Assembly: GCF_000374865.1 (NCBI RefSeq)
Contig: NZ_KB895469.1
Location: 1-59,730 of the forward strand
DNA: 59,730 nt
DNA from: Arthrobacter sp. 135MFCol5.1
Lineage (GTDB): Bacteria > Actinomycetota > Actinomycetes > Actinomycetales > Micrococcaceae
Direction: 5' to 3'
Shown: one piece after another, positions 32,571 to 41,494 of the stretch
Numbering within the stretch: the stretch's first letter is position 1
Layout: the number at the start of each line of letters is the position of its first letter
Made by a program: the position numbers and the translations under genes
The notes under the pieces: model-generated
The model's database searches: none
Seen by the model: only the letters and a program-made list of their open reading frames with translations
Told to the model about the DNA's origin: nothing

Positions 32571-33635
32571 TTATGAGGCCATTTCACGTGCCTTTTCAAT
32601 GATTCTTAGGACCTCGACAGCGTCTTCCGGGTCTACGGGAGCCGGCAACGGCGAGCTGACGCCGCCGTCGAGGATCTTGTCCGCCAGGATCCGGTAGAAC
32701 TCCGGGTAGTTCCCCCGTTCCGTGGGGAGTCGGTCCAGGTGGCCGTCACGGCCCAGCAGCCCCGCCCACTCGGGCGATTCCTGCCCGTACGCGGCGTCCA
32801 GGGGGCTGCCGCCGGCGGCAAGGTAGGGCTCCTGGGGGTCCACGCCGTTTTTCGTGTACCCGCCCACCGAACCAAGCACCCGGAAGCGCGGCTCCTGCTG
32901 CGCGCACAGCATGTTCATGGCCAAGTGGCTGGTAACGCCCGATTCGTGCCGCAGGACCAGGAAGACGTCATCGTCCCCGCGCTCATCGGACCGGCGCGCC
33001 GACAGCTCGGCGTGGGCCACCGTGGCGGGACCGAACAACTGCAGCGCCTGGTCCACCAGGTGGCTGCCAAGGTCGAACAGTGCCCCTCCCCCGTCCGCGG
33101 CCGTGGCCCGTGCTTTCCACGGCTTGGCGATGGTGGGCTGCCAGCGCTCGAACCGGGACTCGAAGCGTGTCACCTCACCCAGGGACCGGGCAGCCAGCAG
33201 TTTCCGCAGGGTCAGGAAATCACCGTCCCACCGCCGGTTGTGGAACACCGTCAATACCCTGCCCCGCTGCCGGGCCACCTCAACCAGGTCCTGCCCCTGC
33301 GCGCGGGTCACCGTGAACGGTTTGTCCACCACCACGTCCAGTCCAGCCTCCAGGGCCGCCTTGGCCAGCGGATAGTGCGTGTCCGGCGGCGTCGCCAATA
33401 CCACCAGGTCAAGGTCAGCTGCCCGCCCAAGGACAGCGGCGCCGTCGCGCACCACGTCCGCCCCCGGCAGCCGGGATGCGGCAGCCGCCTGCCGCCCGGC
33501 GTCGGACGTGGCAATGAGGTCCAGCGAATAGTTGCCGTTGGCTGCCAGCAACGGGCCGTGGAACACGCTCCCTGCCAGCCCGTAGCCGACGACGGCGGTG
33601 CGGATGGTGCGGGGGTCGCCTTCAGCTCCAGTCAT
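32571..33635 (-). CDS. Gfo/Idh/MocA family oxidoreductase
   Basis: 354 aa. N-terminal Rossmann fold (AVVGYGLAGSVFHGPLL), VDKPFTV in place of the usual EKP motif with its catalytic Lys, and C-terminal GFO_IDH_MocA_C region ending at residue 354. The family reduces or oxidises sugars, inositols and related polyols with NAD(P). Substrate unknown. TAGCGT seven bases before the ATG supports this start. Confidence 0.88.
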   Translation of the reverse strand: MTGAEGDPRTIRTAVVGYGLAGSVFHGPLLAANGNYSLDLIATSDAGRQAAAASRLPGADVVRDGAAVLGRAADLDLVVLATPPDTHYPLAKAALEAGLDVVVDKPFTVTRAQGQDLVEVARQRGRVLTVFHNRRWDGDFLTLRKLLAARSLGEVTRFESRFERWQPTIAKPWKARATAADGGGALFDLGSHLVDQALQLFGPATVAHAELSARRSDERGDDDVFLVLRHESGVTSHLAMNMLCAQQEPRFRVLGSVGGYTKNGVDPQEPYLAAGGSPLDAAYGQESPEWAGLLGRDGHLDRLPTERGNYPEFYRILADKILDGGVSSPLPAPVDPEDAVEVLRIIEKAREMAS

Positions 33636-33642
33636 GGAAGCT

Positions 33643-33648
33643 ACGCTA
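33643..33648 (-). promoter_or_regulatory. Putative -10 box of Gfo/Idh/MocA gene
   Basis: TAGCGT seven bases before the ATG. Confidence 0.4.
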
Positions 33649-33673
33649 CCGCGGAGCGCGCAGCGTTAAACGG

Positions 33674-33710
33674 GCCGGCACCCCTGGTGAACCAGGGGTG
33701 CCGGCTTTTT
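33674..33710. terminator. Hairpin at the end of the dipeptide ABC operon
   Basis: Perfect 15-bp stem (33674-33688 with 33691-33705) with a tiny loop. The T5 run follows on the plus strand, although the operon it closes is on the minus strand. Confidence 0.7.
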
Positions 33711-33727
33711 GGTTGGACCGCGGTGGG

Positions 33728-35443
33728 TTACTTCTTTTCCCAGCCGATGGTGGTCCAGTCCGGGACCTGCGAGGTGCTCTGGAAGAGCGACGGGCCGTAG
33801 TTGGCCAGGCCGGTGCGGACGAAGGAGATCTGCGGGCCGTTGAAGACCACGCCCATGGAGTAGTACTTCGCCATGTGCTCCTTCTCCACGTCCATGGCAG
33901 CCTTGTTGCGCGCTGCGTTGTCCTCGATGGAGGCGAGGTCGGCGATCTTCTTGTCCAGGTCGGCGTCGCCCAGCTTGTTCTCGTTGACCTTGGAGTCGTA
34001 GTACTGCTTGACGGCGTCGGTGGCATCCGGGCCCACGGTGTAGCCGGAGATGCTCAGGTCGAACTCGCGGCTGCCCAGGACCTTGCCGAAGTCGGCGGAG
34101 GCGCGCTGGTCGATGCCCACATCCATGCCGCCGGCCTGGAGCTGCTTCTGCAGGGTCTGGGCCACGGCCAGTGTGGTGGGATCGTCACCGAAGTTGCTGA
34201 TCTTGAAGGAGGCGGGCTTGCCGTCCTTCTCCATGACGCCACTGGCGTTGGCGGTGTAGCCGGCGTCGGTGAGGACCTTCTTGGCGGCGTCGGGGCCGGT
34301 TTCCTTGACCGGGTAGTTGTCCTGGTAGTACTCGGAGAACGGCAGCAGCATCATGGAACCGGAGCTGGGCTCTTCCCAGTTCAGGCCGTTGAAGCGGACC
34401 TTGCGGAGTGCTTCGCGGTCCACGGCGGCGAAGATGGCCTTGCGGACGTTGACGTCGGTGATGCGCTGGGCGTTGAGGTTCAGGCCACCGGCAAAGAGGC
34501 GCTGGCCGCGGCGGATGTCTGAATCCTTGGTGCCGTCCAGCTGCTTGTACAGCGAGATGGTGTTGGCGGACATGGCATCGATCTCACCGTTCTTGAACGC
34601 GGCGATCTGTGCGCTGGTCTCCAGCTGGCGGAAGGTCACGTTGGCCAGGACCGGCTTCTGGCCCCACCACTTGTCGTTCGGAACCAGGGTCACGGTCTTG
34701 GCCGCGGTGTCGTACTGGTCCAGCTTGAACGGCCCCGCCATCCACTCCGGGTGCATGTTGCCGTTGAAGCCTTCATTGAAGATCTCCGGGGTGTTCACGG
34801 CGGGGTGGATCAGGCCGAAGAACAGCGAATCGACCGGGAAAACCGGGCGGGACGTCTTGACGATGACTTCCTTGTCGCTGCTGCCGGCCTCAACGGAATC
34901 CACGAATTCGTAGGCTCCGGAGCTGACAATGTCGTAGCCGGCGTCCGCGCTCTTGAGGATATTCCAGGTGTTCTTGAAGGCCTTGACGTCAATCGGGGTG
35001 CCGTCGTTGTACGTGGCCTTGGGGTTGACCTCGATGGTGATGGTCTGCTTGCCGTCCTTCACCTCGCTCTTCACCGACTCGCAGAAATCGGGGTTCGCGG
35101 TGACCTTGCCCTTGAAGTCCACCTTCCAGCAGCCACCAATGCCGCCGCTGTTCATGGCGACCGGGTTCATGGGAATCTGCAGGGCAGAGTTGTCAGCGCT
35201 GTTTCCGTTGTTGGAGAAGCCGTTGAAGTCCGGGCCGATATTGCCCAGCGGCAGGGTGACCTTGCCGCCCTGCTGGAGGTCGGCTGCCGGCTTCTCGTTG
35301 ATGCTGATCAGCTTGGACAGGTCGCTGCCTGCCTCCTGCCCCTTGGCTGTTTCGGGGCCGCTGGCACCGCCACCTCCGCAGGCCGTCAGCGTCAGGGCGG
35401 CAGCAATGGCTGCTGCCCCGCCGATCCTGTTCAGTTTCCTCAT
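33728..35443 (-). CDS. Peptide ABC transporter substrate-binding lipoprotein
   Basis: 571 aa family 5 extracellular solute-binding protein (DppA/OppA type). Lipobox LTAC with Cys22, Gly/Ala/Ser tether, then the bilobed fold with YNDGTPIDVKAFKNTW (SBP_bac_5 motif near 135-150). Binds peptides or similar solutes outside the membrane and delivers them to the permeases. Last gene of the order dppB-dppC-dppDF-dppA on the minus strand, 51 bp after the ATPase gene. Confidence 0.92.
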   Translation of the reverse strand: MRKLNRIGGAAAIAAALTLTACGGGGASGPETAKGQEAGSDLSKLISINEKPAADLQQGGKVTLPLGNIGPDFNGFSNNGNSADNSALQIPMNPVAMNSGGIGGCWKVDFKGKVTANPDFCESVKSEVKDGKQTITIEVNPKATYNDGTPIDVKAFKNTWNILKSADAGYDIVSSGAYEFVDSVEAGSSDKEVIVKTSRPVFPVDSLFFGLIHPAVNTPEIFNEGFNGNMHPEWMAGPFKLDQYDTAAKTVTLVPNDKWWGQKPVLANVTFRQLETSAQIAAFKNGEIDAMSANTISLYKQLDGTKDSDIRRGQRLFAGGLNLNAQRITDVNVRKAIFAAVDREALRKVRFNGLNWEEPSSGSMMLLPFSEYYQDNYPVKETGPDAAKKVLTDAGYTANASGVMEKDGKPASFKISNFGDDPTTLAVAQTLQKQLQAGGMDVGIDQRASADFGKVLGSREFDLSISGYTVGPDATDAVKQYYDSKVNENKLGDADLDKKIADLASIEDNAARNKAAMDVEKEHMAKYYSMGVVFNGPQISFVRTGLANYGPSLFQSTSQVPDWTTIGWEKK

Positions 35444-35494
35444 GGTTTTCCCTTCGATTGGTGCGAGTGGTGGTGCGGGTGGGTCGAAAAAATC

Positions 35495-37732
35495 CTAGGG
35501 TGCAAGGTGGTCCGCCGGTTCATGGACCACCAGCATGTCCTCATCAATTTCCCCGTCCGGATAGAAGCAGGCGAACTGCTGGTCCGGCACGGGCACGGGA
35601 GCCTGTTGCAGGACCTGCACGGCCGCCGAGGGTGCCGCGGCTTCCAGGAGCGGTTCGAGGGTGAGGCATTTTTCCTGCTTCGCGGGCGGCAGCGCGGCGA
35701 AGACCGGGCAGCGGGTGGCGAAGTTGCAGCCTTTGGGGGCTTGCAGCGGGGAGGGCAGGTCGCCTTGGAGGATGATGCGTTCGCGGGTCCGTTCCAGGTG
35801 CGGATCGGGTACCGGGATGGCGGACAGGAGGGCACGGGTGTAGGGGTGGCGGGGGTTGTCGAACACCCGGTCCACAGCCCCGATCTCTACGATCTTCCCG
35901 AGGTACATCACGGCCACGCGGTTGGAAATGTGGCGCACTACCGACAGGTCGTGGGCCACCAGCAGGTAGCTCAGGCCCAGTTCGGCGCGGAGCTGGTCCA
36001 GGAGGTTGATGACGCCGGCCTGGACCGATACGTCCAATGCGGAGACGGGTTCATCCAGGACCACCAGCTTGGGATTCACGGCCAGGGCCCGGGCGATCCC
36101 GATCCGCTGCCGCTGGCCACCGGAGAACTGGTTGGGGAACCGGTTGACGTGGTCCGGCTGCAGGCCCACGAGCTTCATCAGCTCCATGATCCGCTTCTTG
36201 ATGGCCGCCCGGTCCATGCCCGCGTTCTGCAGTGGTTCGGCCAGGACCTCGTAGACCGTGAAGCGCGGGTCCAGGGCACCTGTGGGGTCCTGGAAGACCA
36301 TCTGCAGTTCGCGGCGCATCTTGCCCTTGGTCTTGGCATCGGCCGCCTGCTTGTTGCTCAGGCCGCCGATCACCACCTCGCCATCCTGGTCCGGGTGGAA
36401 TTCCATGATTTCCAGGAGGGTGGTGGTCTTTCCCGAGCCGGACTCGCCCACGATGGAGAAGCATTCGCCCTCGCGGATGTCGAAGCTCAGGCCGTCCACC
36501 GCCTTGACGGTGCCAATCCTGCGCTTGATCAGGGCGCCCCTGGTCAGCGGGAAGTGCTTGCGGACGTCCGTGAGTTGCAGGACGGTGGCCCGTTCAGCAC
36601 GCGGGATGGCGTCAAAACGGGAGACCGGTACCGGCGGGGCGGCGAAGACATCGTGCACGTCCACCGTCCCGCCCAGGGAGTCGGACTTGATGCAGGCGGC
36701 GCGGTGCAGTCCGTCGTCGGCCACGGGTGCCAGGGCGGGTTCGCCGTCCAGGCAGGCGTCCGACGCCAGCGGGCAGCGGGGCGCGAACGAGCAGCCGGTG
36801 GGGGCCTGCAGGAGGTTCGGCGGCATCCCCTCGATGGGCACGAGCGAGGATTTCTCGGCCACGTCCACGCGCGGAACGGCGCCGAGCAGGCCCATGGTGT
36901 AGGGCATCCGCGGGTTGTAGTAGATGTGGTCCACGGCCCCGGTTTCCACCGGCTTGCCCGCGTACATGACCATGATGTCGTCGGCCATTCCGGCCACCAC
37001 GCCCAGGTCGTGGGTGATCATGACGACGGCGGCGCCGGTCTCCTCCTGCGCCTTGTGCAGCACCTCGAGGACCTGGGCCTGGATGGTTACGTCCAGTGCC
37101 GTCGTCGGCTCGTCCGCGATCAGGACGCGCGGGTTGTTGGCGATCGCGATCGCGATCATGACGCGCTGGCGCATGCCGCCGGAGAATTCGTGCGGAAAGG
37201 CCTTCAGCCGGTCCTTGGGGCTGGGGATTCCCACCATGGCCAGGAGTTCGACGGCGCGGGCTTCCTTGGCCTTCTTGCTCATCGTGGGGTTGTGGATGGT
37301 GAGTGCTTCGATGATCTGGGTGCCCACGGTGAACACCGGGGTGAGGGATGACAACGGGTCCTGGAAGACCATCGCGAGCTCGTTGCCGCGGTATTCGCAC
37401 ATGGCCTTGTCGCTCAGCCCGAGCAACTCCCGGCCCTTGAGCCGGACAGATCCGGTGACCTCGGCCGTCGGCGCGAGCAAGCCCATGATGGCCAGGGACG
37501 TGACCGATTTGCCGGAGCCCGATTCCCCCACGATTCCCAGGGTGCGGCCGGGCAGCAGGTCGAAATCGATACCGCGGACGGCATGCACAACACCGTTTTC
37601 GGTATTGAACCGCACGTTCAGGTCCCGGACTGACAGGACGGCGTCCCCGGGGGCGTGCAGCCCTGCCACGTGCAGGCGCTCCACGGTCGACTGCGACGGG
37701 TCCGTGGCTCCGGTGGTGGTTTCACTGCTCAT
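35495..37732 (-). CDS. Fused dipeptide/oligopeptide ABC ATPase (DppD-DppF in one chain)
   Basis: 745 aa with two complete nucleotide-binding domains. NBD1: Walker A GESGSGKS, signature FSGGMRQR, C-terminal oligo-peptide motif CSFAPRCPLA. NBD2: Walker A GESGSGKT, signature FSGGQRQR, end motif CNFATRCPVFA. Together they power peptide import. In many bacteria these are separate genes. The ATG overlaps the upstream permease stop (ATGA). Confidence 0.94.
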   Translation of the reverse strand: MSSETTTGATDPSQSTVERLHVAGLHAPGDAVLSVRDLNVRFNTENGVVHAVRGIDFDLLPGRTLGIVGESGSGKSVTSLAIMGLLAPTAEVTGSVRLKGRELLGLSDKAMCEYRGNELAMVFQDPLSSLTPVFTVGTQIIEALTIHNPTMSKKAKEARAVELLAMVGIPSPKDRLKAFPHEFSGGMRQRVMIAIAIANNPRVLIADEPTTALDVTIQAQVLEVLHKAQEETGAAVVMITHDLGVVAGMADDIMVMYAGKPVETGAVDHIYYNPRMPYTMGLLGAVPRVDVAEKSSLVPIEGMPPNLLQAPTGCSFAPRCPLASDACLDGEPALAPVADDGLHRAACIKSDSLGGTVDVHDVFAAPPVPVSRFDAIPRAERATVLQLTDVRKHFPLTRGALIKRRIGTVKAVDGLSFDIREGECFSIVGESGSGKTTTLLEIMEFHPDQDGEVVIGGLSNKQAADAKTKGKMRRELQMVFQDPTGALDPRFTVYEVLAEPLQNAGMDRAAIKKRIMELMKLVGLQPDHVNRFPNQFSGGQRQRIGIARALAVNPKLVVLDEPVSALDVSVQAGVINLLDQLRAELGLSYLLVAHDLSVVRHISNRVAVMYLGKIVEIGAVDRVFDNPRHPYTRALLSAIPVPDPHLERTRERIILQGDLPSPLQAPKGCNFATRCPVFAALPPAKQEKCLTLEPLLEAAAPSAAVQVLQQAPVPVPDQQFACFYPDGEIDEDMLVVHEPADHLAP

Positions 37733-38718
37733 GGCGTCTTCTTCTCCGCACGGATAGTCCGGGCTTTGGCTTTTTTGGCTTTGCCGCTGGAAGTGGAGCT
37801 GGGGTCAAAGGCGTCGCGCAGGCCGTCGTTCATCATGGCCAGGGAGCCGGTCAGCAGGAACATCACGGTCAACGGAACCCAGAACATCCACGGGAAGGTT
37901 GAGACCTGGGAGGTGGCCTGGCCGATCAGCACGCCCAGGCTCACGTCGGGGACTTTGATGCCGATGCCGATGAAGGAGAAGGCGACCTCGGCCAGGATGG
38001 CTGCGGTGACGCCGCGGGTGATGTCCAGGATCAGCAGCGAGCCGATGTTGGGCACCAGGTGCCGCCAAACGATCCGGCGCGGCGGGACGCCCATGTACTG
38101 GGCCGCCTTGACGAAGTCGCGCTGCATGAGGGACATGGACATGGACCGGATCAGCCTGGCGGTTCCCATCCAGCTGAACACGAGCAAGACGATGATCAGC
38201 AGCAGCCAGGACGGCAGGTCGCGTTTCAGTCCCGCCCCGCCCCCGCTGGTGGCAACGGCCACCACCAGGAGCGCCGGCATCATGATCAGTGCTTCCAGGA
38301 TGAACAGCATGACTTTGTCCACCTTGCCCCCGAAGTAGGCCATGCTGCAGCCGTAGACTGCGGCAATCAGCACCGACACCAGGCCCACCACCAGGCCGAT
38401 CAGGATGGAGATCCTGGTTCCTTCGACTGTCATGGCGTAGAGATCGATCCCCGCCTGCGAGGTGCCAAGGTAGTGCTCGCCGGAGGGCGGCATCCCGATG
38501 TTGAAGGGGTCGATGGTTTCCTTGTCCCACTGGGTGAAGAAGCCCCCGATGAACGAGAAGACGGTCAGGGCTACGAAGATGGCCAAGCCCGTCACGGCAG
38601 TCTTATTGCGCAGGAACCGGCGGATGATGATGGTGGACTTGCCAATGACGACGTCCGCGCTTTCCAGGTGCGCGTCCTGCGCCACGGCTGCCGGGTCAAC
38701 GGCGTTCAGGTTGGTCAT
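37729..38718 (-). CDS. Peptide ABC transporter permease, DppC type
   Basis: 329 aa, N-terminal OppC_N segment, then five to six membrane spans and the EAA-type loop MSLMQRDFVKAAQYMGVPPR. Forms the translocation channel with the DppB-type protein, 2 bp upstream. 4-bp overlap with the ATPase gene. Confidence 0.92.
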   Translation of the reverse strand: MTNLNAVDPAAVAQDAHLESADVVIGKSTIIIRRFLRNKTAVTGLAIFVALTVFSFIGGFFTQWDKETIDPFNIGMPPSGEHYLGTSQAGIDLYAMTVEGTRISILIGLVVGLVSVLIAAVYGCSMAYFGGKVDKVMLFILEALIMMPALLVVAVATSGGGAGLKRDLPSWLLLIIVLLVFSWMGTARLIRSMSMSLMQRDFVKAAQYMGVPPRRIVWRHLVPNIGSLLILDITRGVTAAILAEVAFSFIGIGIKVPDVSLGVLIGQATSQVSTFPWMFWVPLTVMFLLTGSLAMMNDGLRDAFDPSSTSSGKAKKAKARTIRAEKKTP

Positions 38719-38720
38719 GG

Positions 38721-39704
38721 CTACTGCACCCGCACTCTCGGGTCGACAAGCGTGGTGGCGAAGTCCGCCAGGATGGCGCCCAAGGCGAAGATCACTGATC
38801 CGTAAGCGAGCGTGGCGGTGGCGGCATTGACGTCCTGCAGCGAGATGGCGTCAATGCTCCAGGACCCCACGCCGGGCCACGCGAAGATCTTCTCGGCGAA
38901 GAAACCGCCGGCGAAGATGGCCGGGATGGTGAAGGCGATGCTCTGGGCCACCGGAATGAAGGAAACCCGCAGCGCGTGCCGCGCGATCGCCTGGTTCCGG
39001 CTCAGGCCCTTGGCCCGGGCGGTGCGGACAAAATCGGCGTTGACGTTGTCCAGCAGGTACTGCCGCTGGGCGATCTGGTAGGCGCCCCAGCCCACGAGGG
39101 TGATGGCCACCGTGGGCACCACGTAGTGCGCCATCAGGTCGGCGAACTGGGGCCAGCCGGGTGCAACACCCGGGGTTGAGATGCCCGTGACGAAGAAGAT
39201 CCGGTCACCGACGGATTCGTTGATGTTGATGGCACCCAGCTGAACCAGGAAGTAGGCGATGGGTGCGGGCACGATGTAGGCGAGGTAGCTGTAGGACGTG
39301 ATGACCCGGTCCTGGAATTTGTACTGCCGCGCCGCCGAGTACACGCCCAGGGCGACGCCAATAACCAGGGTCAGGATGATCGAGGCCAGGAAAAGGCGGG
39401 TTGAAATCCAGACGCGGTCCCCGAACTCGGCGTTGATGTACGCGCCGTTGGGGCTCCGGCCCCAGTCCCACCGGGTGATGATGCCGGTGAGCCAGTCAAC
39501 GTAGCGCTCCCACGGGCTGAGGTCCGGGTCCAGGCCCTTGAGCCGCATGGAGTTGGCGACCTGTTCGGGGGTGGGCCGGGGGATGCGTTCCTGCTCGAGG
39601 AGTGCCGGCTTGAGTGAACTGACAGCCAGGAAGTAGCCGGCGGACGTGGTGAGGAAGATCATCACCACGTAGGTAATGCCGCGCTTGGCGAGGTATTTGA
39701 GCAT
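38721..39704 (-). CDS. Peptide ABC transporter permease, DppB type
   Basis: 327 aa. First gene of the operon. N-terminal membrane span (YVVMIFLTTSAGYFLAV), a periplasmic loop, then the permease core with the EAA-type motif NADFVRTARAKGLSRNQAIARH. The ATG at 39704 has no strong ribosome site. A 356-bp non-coding stretch lies upstream. Confidence 0.9.
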   Translation of the reverse strand: MLKYLAKRGITYVVMIFLTTSAGYFLAVSSLKPALLEQERIPRPTPEQVANSMRLKGLDPDLSPWERYVDWLTGIITRWDWGRSPNGAYINAEFGDRVWISTRLFLASIILTLVIGVALGVYSAARQYKFQDRVITSYSYLAYIVPAPIAYFLVQLGAININESVGDRIFFVTGISTPGVAPGWPQFADLMAHYVVPTVAITLVGWGAYQIAQRQYLLDNVNADFVRTARAKGLSRNQAIARHALRVSFIPVAQSIAFTIPAIFAGGFFAEKIFAWPGVGSWSIDAISLQDVNAATATLAYGSVIFALGAILADFATTLVDPRVRVQ

Positions 39705-40060
39705 GGGGCGCTATTTCTTCCGCGGCGCCGCCGTGCGGTGAATCGAAAAACACTCCGGTGTCCGCTGGTATGCCATGCCACCCACATCAACCATCACTGC
39801 TGGATCCTTCCGTCTTCCCCGGGCGAGCACGGGTTGTGCCGGCCTCCCCGGGACCTGCGGCCAGCGGATAGCTGGCCTCCCGCCGCCTCTAGGGCACGTC
39901 CTGGTGGACTATGTTGCGGGTCACATTCCAGAGGAAACTATCACAAGCCATCAGCCGAAAAGCGCAGTAATCCCCCGAAATACCGCGGGCCGTATCAGAT
40001 CGTTATGAATAGTTCTGTGAAGTTGGCTTGACTGGACGAAAGGGCTTTCCTCCGCGTAAT
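39705..40060. other. Non-coding region upstream of the dipeptide operon
   Basis: 356 bp between the dppB-type gene (minus) and the end of a TetR gene (minus). An A/T-rich block at about 39950-40025 probably holds the operon promoter, implying a leader of about 250 nt. I see no tRNA, ORF or named riboswitch in it. Confidence 0.5.
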
Positions 40061-40672
40061 CTACGCCGACCCCGCCACCCGTGTGACAAGTTCGGACCAC
40101 GATGCGGCCAGGCGCTCGCTCGTGACGCCGTGCTCCCGGATGAGGTGCAGGAGCCGCTCAGGGTCGAGGGTCGCCGTCAGGGAACCGGCCAGCAGCCCCG
40201 GCTCCCGGGACTCGACGCCACCGGCGCGCAGCAGCATTTCCACATGCTGGTTCCAGAGGGCCACCGCCGGAACTTCGAACCTGCCCCGGGAGGCGTTTCC
40301 AGCAGCCAGGACCAAGTCCCCGTACTCGACCACATAGGCGATCCTTTCGGTACCGAAAGCAATCAGCCGGTCCATAGGCAAGGCGCCCGGCCCCAGGGGC
40401 GGCGGCCCAAACAGGAATCGGGCCTGGAACGCGGCCTCGGAGTCGTTCAACAGCGTCAGCATGAGTCCCGCGCGGCTCCCAAAACGCCGGAAGACCGTCC
40501 CCTTGCCCACTCCGGCGTGTTCCGCCAGGCGGTCCATGGTGAGCGCCGCGGCGCCCCCCTGTTCGATCAGGTCGCGGGCAGCGAGCAGGAGGCGCTCCCG
40601 GTTGCGGGCAGCATCGCTGCGTTCCGCGGCCGTCACCGGCGTCATACCCGGCCGCACTGGGATGGAACTCAC
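40061..40672 (-). CDS. TetR family transcriptional regulator
   Basis: 203 aa. HTH LLLAARDLIEQGGAAALTMD with recognition helix VGKGTVFRRFGSRAGLML, then a helical effector domain. GTG 40672 is supported by TACACT six bases upstream (leaderless). Divergent from the FMN reductase gene; a 22-bp perfect palindrome between them covers its -35 region, so it likely represses itself and the reductase. Confidence 0.86.
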   Translation of the reverse strand: MSSIPVRPGMTPVTAAERSDAARNRERLLLAARDLIEQGGAAALTMDRLAEHAGVGKGTVFRRFGSRAGLMLTLLNDSEAAFQARFLFGPPPLGPGALPMDRLIAFGTERIAYVVEYGDLVLAAGNASRGRFEVPAVALWNQHVEMLLRAGGVESREPGLLAGSLTATLDPERLLHLIREHGVTSERLAASWSELVTRVAGSA

Positions 40673-40678
40673 AAAGAC

Positions 40679-40684
40679 AGTGTA
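40679..40684 (-). promoter_or_regulatory. Putative -10 box of tetR
   Basis: TACACT, gtcttt, GTG. The palindrome at 40698-40719 covers the -35 position. Confidence 0.5.
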
Positions 40685-40697
40685 GCCATGGGGAATA

Positions 40698-40719
40698 TAA
40701 ACGGACCGCGGTCCGTTTA
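40698..40719. promoter_or_regulatory. 22-bp perfect palindrome, TetR operator
   Basis: Half-site TAAACGGACCG followed directly by its exact reverse complement. On the plus strand TAGTCT (40718-40723) may be the -10 of the reductase gene. Confidence 0.8.
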
Positions 40720-40793
40720 GTCTGGTGAAGGCTCCCCTGAGCCTGCCCTCTGACCGATCGCGGCCCCCGCCGCGCCCCTAGCCAGGAGTTCCC

Positions 40794-41351
40794 ATGAGCA
40801 AGAGCACCGTACTGACCCTCGTCGGCAGCCTTCGCGCCGAGTCAACCAACCAGAAGCTGGCGGAAGCGATCCAACTCAACGCACCGGAGCAGGTGGACGT
40901 TGTGATCCACGAGAGCCTGGGCAACATCCCCTTCTACAACGAGGACATCGACGTCGAAGGCGAGGTGCCGGCCGCGGCCGCCGCCCTGCGCGCCGCAGCC
41001 GAGGAGGCCGACAGTGTCCTGCTGGTCACGCCGGAATACAACGGCACCGTTCCCGCAACGCTGAAGAACGCCATCGACTGGCTGTCCCGCCCCTTCGGCG
41101 CCGGCGCGCTGGCAGGCAAGCCGACCGCCGTCGTCGGGACCGCTTTTGGCCAGTACGGCGGCGTCTGGGCCCAGGACGAAGCACGCAAGGCCGCCGGCAT
41201 CGCCGGCGCCCGCGTCCTGGAGGACGTCAAGCTTGCCGTGCCGGGCTCCATGGTCCGCTTCGCCGAAGTCCACCCCAAGGACGACGCAGAGATCGTGGAA
41301 CAGATCAAGGGCATCTTCGACTCCCTCGCCGCCTCCACCCCGGCGGCATAA
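40794..41351 (+). CDS. NADPH-dependent FMN reductase / quinone reductase
   Basis: 185 aa flavodoxin-like fold. N-terminal VGSLRAESTNQKLAEAI binds the FMN phosphate and TPEYNGTVPATLKNAIDWL is the family signature for the isoalloxazine site. Reduces FMN, quinones or azo compounds with NADPH, often in redox stress. AGGAG before the ATG. Under the divergent TetR. Confidence 0.92.
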   Translation: MSKSTVLTLVGSLRAESTNQKLAEAIQLNAPEQVDVVIHESLGNIPFYNEDIDVEGEVPAAAAALRAAAEEADSVLLVTPEYNGTVPATLKNAIDWLSRPFGAGALAGKPTAVVGTAFGQYGGVWAQDEARKAAGIAGARVLEDVKLAVPGSMVRFAEVHPKDDAEIVEQIKGIFDSLAASTPAA

Positions 41352-41372
41352 GACGGCCCGGCATCCTTTTCA

Positions 41373-41403
41373 GTGCCCGGTACGCATCACGCGTGCCGGG
41401 CAC
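41373..41403 (+). terminator. Hairpin terminator after FMN reductase
   Basis: 13-bp stem GTGCCCGGTACGC with 41391-41403 (one T-G pair), loop ATCAC; no U tract. Confidence 0.65.
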
Positions 41404-41448
41404 CGGCGTCTCCTGGGGTTCCACATCGCGCGCGCGTAAATAAGGAAT

Positions 41449-41488
41449 CAACAGCTGTTGCCTTTCAAGCAACAGCTGGTTGTATTCT
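41449..41488 (+). promoter_or_regulatory. Repeated CAACAGCTG elements and promoter of the aminotransferase
   Basis: CAACAGCTGTTG (41449-41460, palindrome) and CAACAGCTGGTTG (41470-41482) flank a possible -35 TTGCCT (41458-41463); the -10 TATTCT is at 41483-41488, six bases before the GTG. Confidence 0.5.
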
Positions 41489-41494
41489 GGCTTT

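Noticed and set aside
34751..37351. An 866-codon open frame on the plus strand opposite the dipeptide ABC genes
   Set aside because: It is the antisense shadow of two strongly matching genes in high-G+C DNA; its composition is Gly/Val/Asp/His-rich with no motif or ribosome site.
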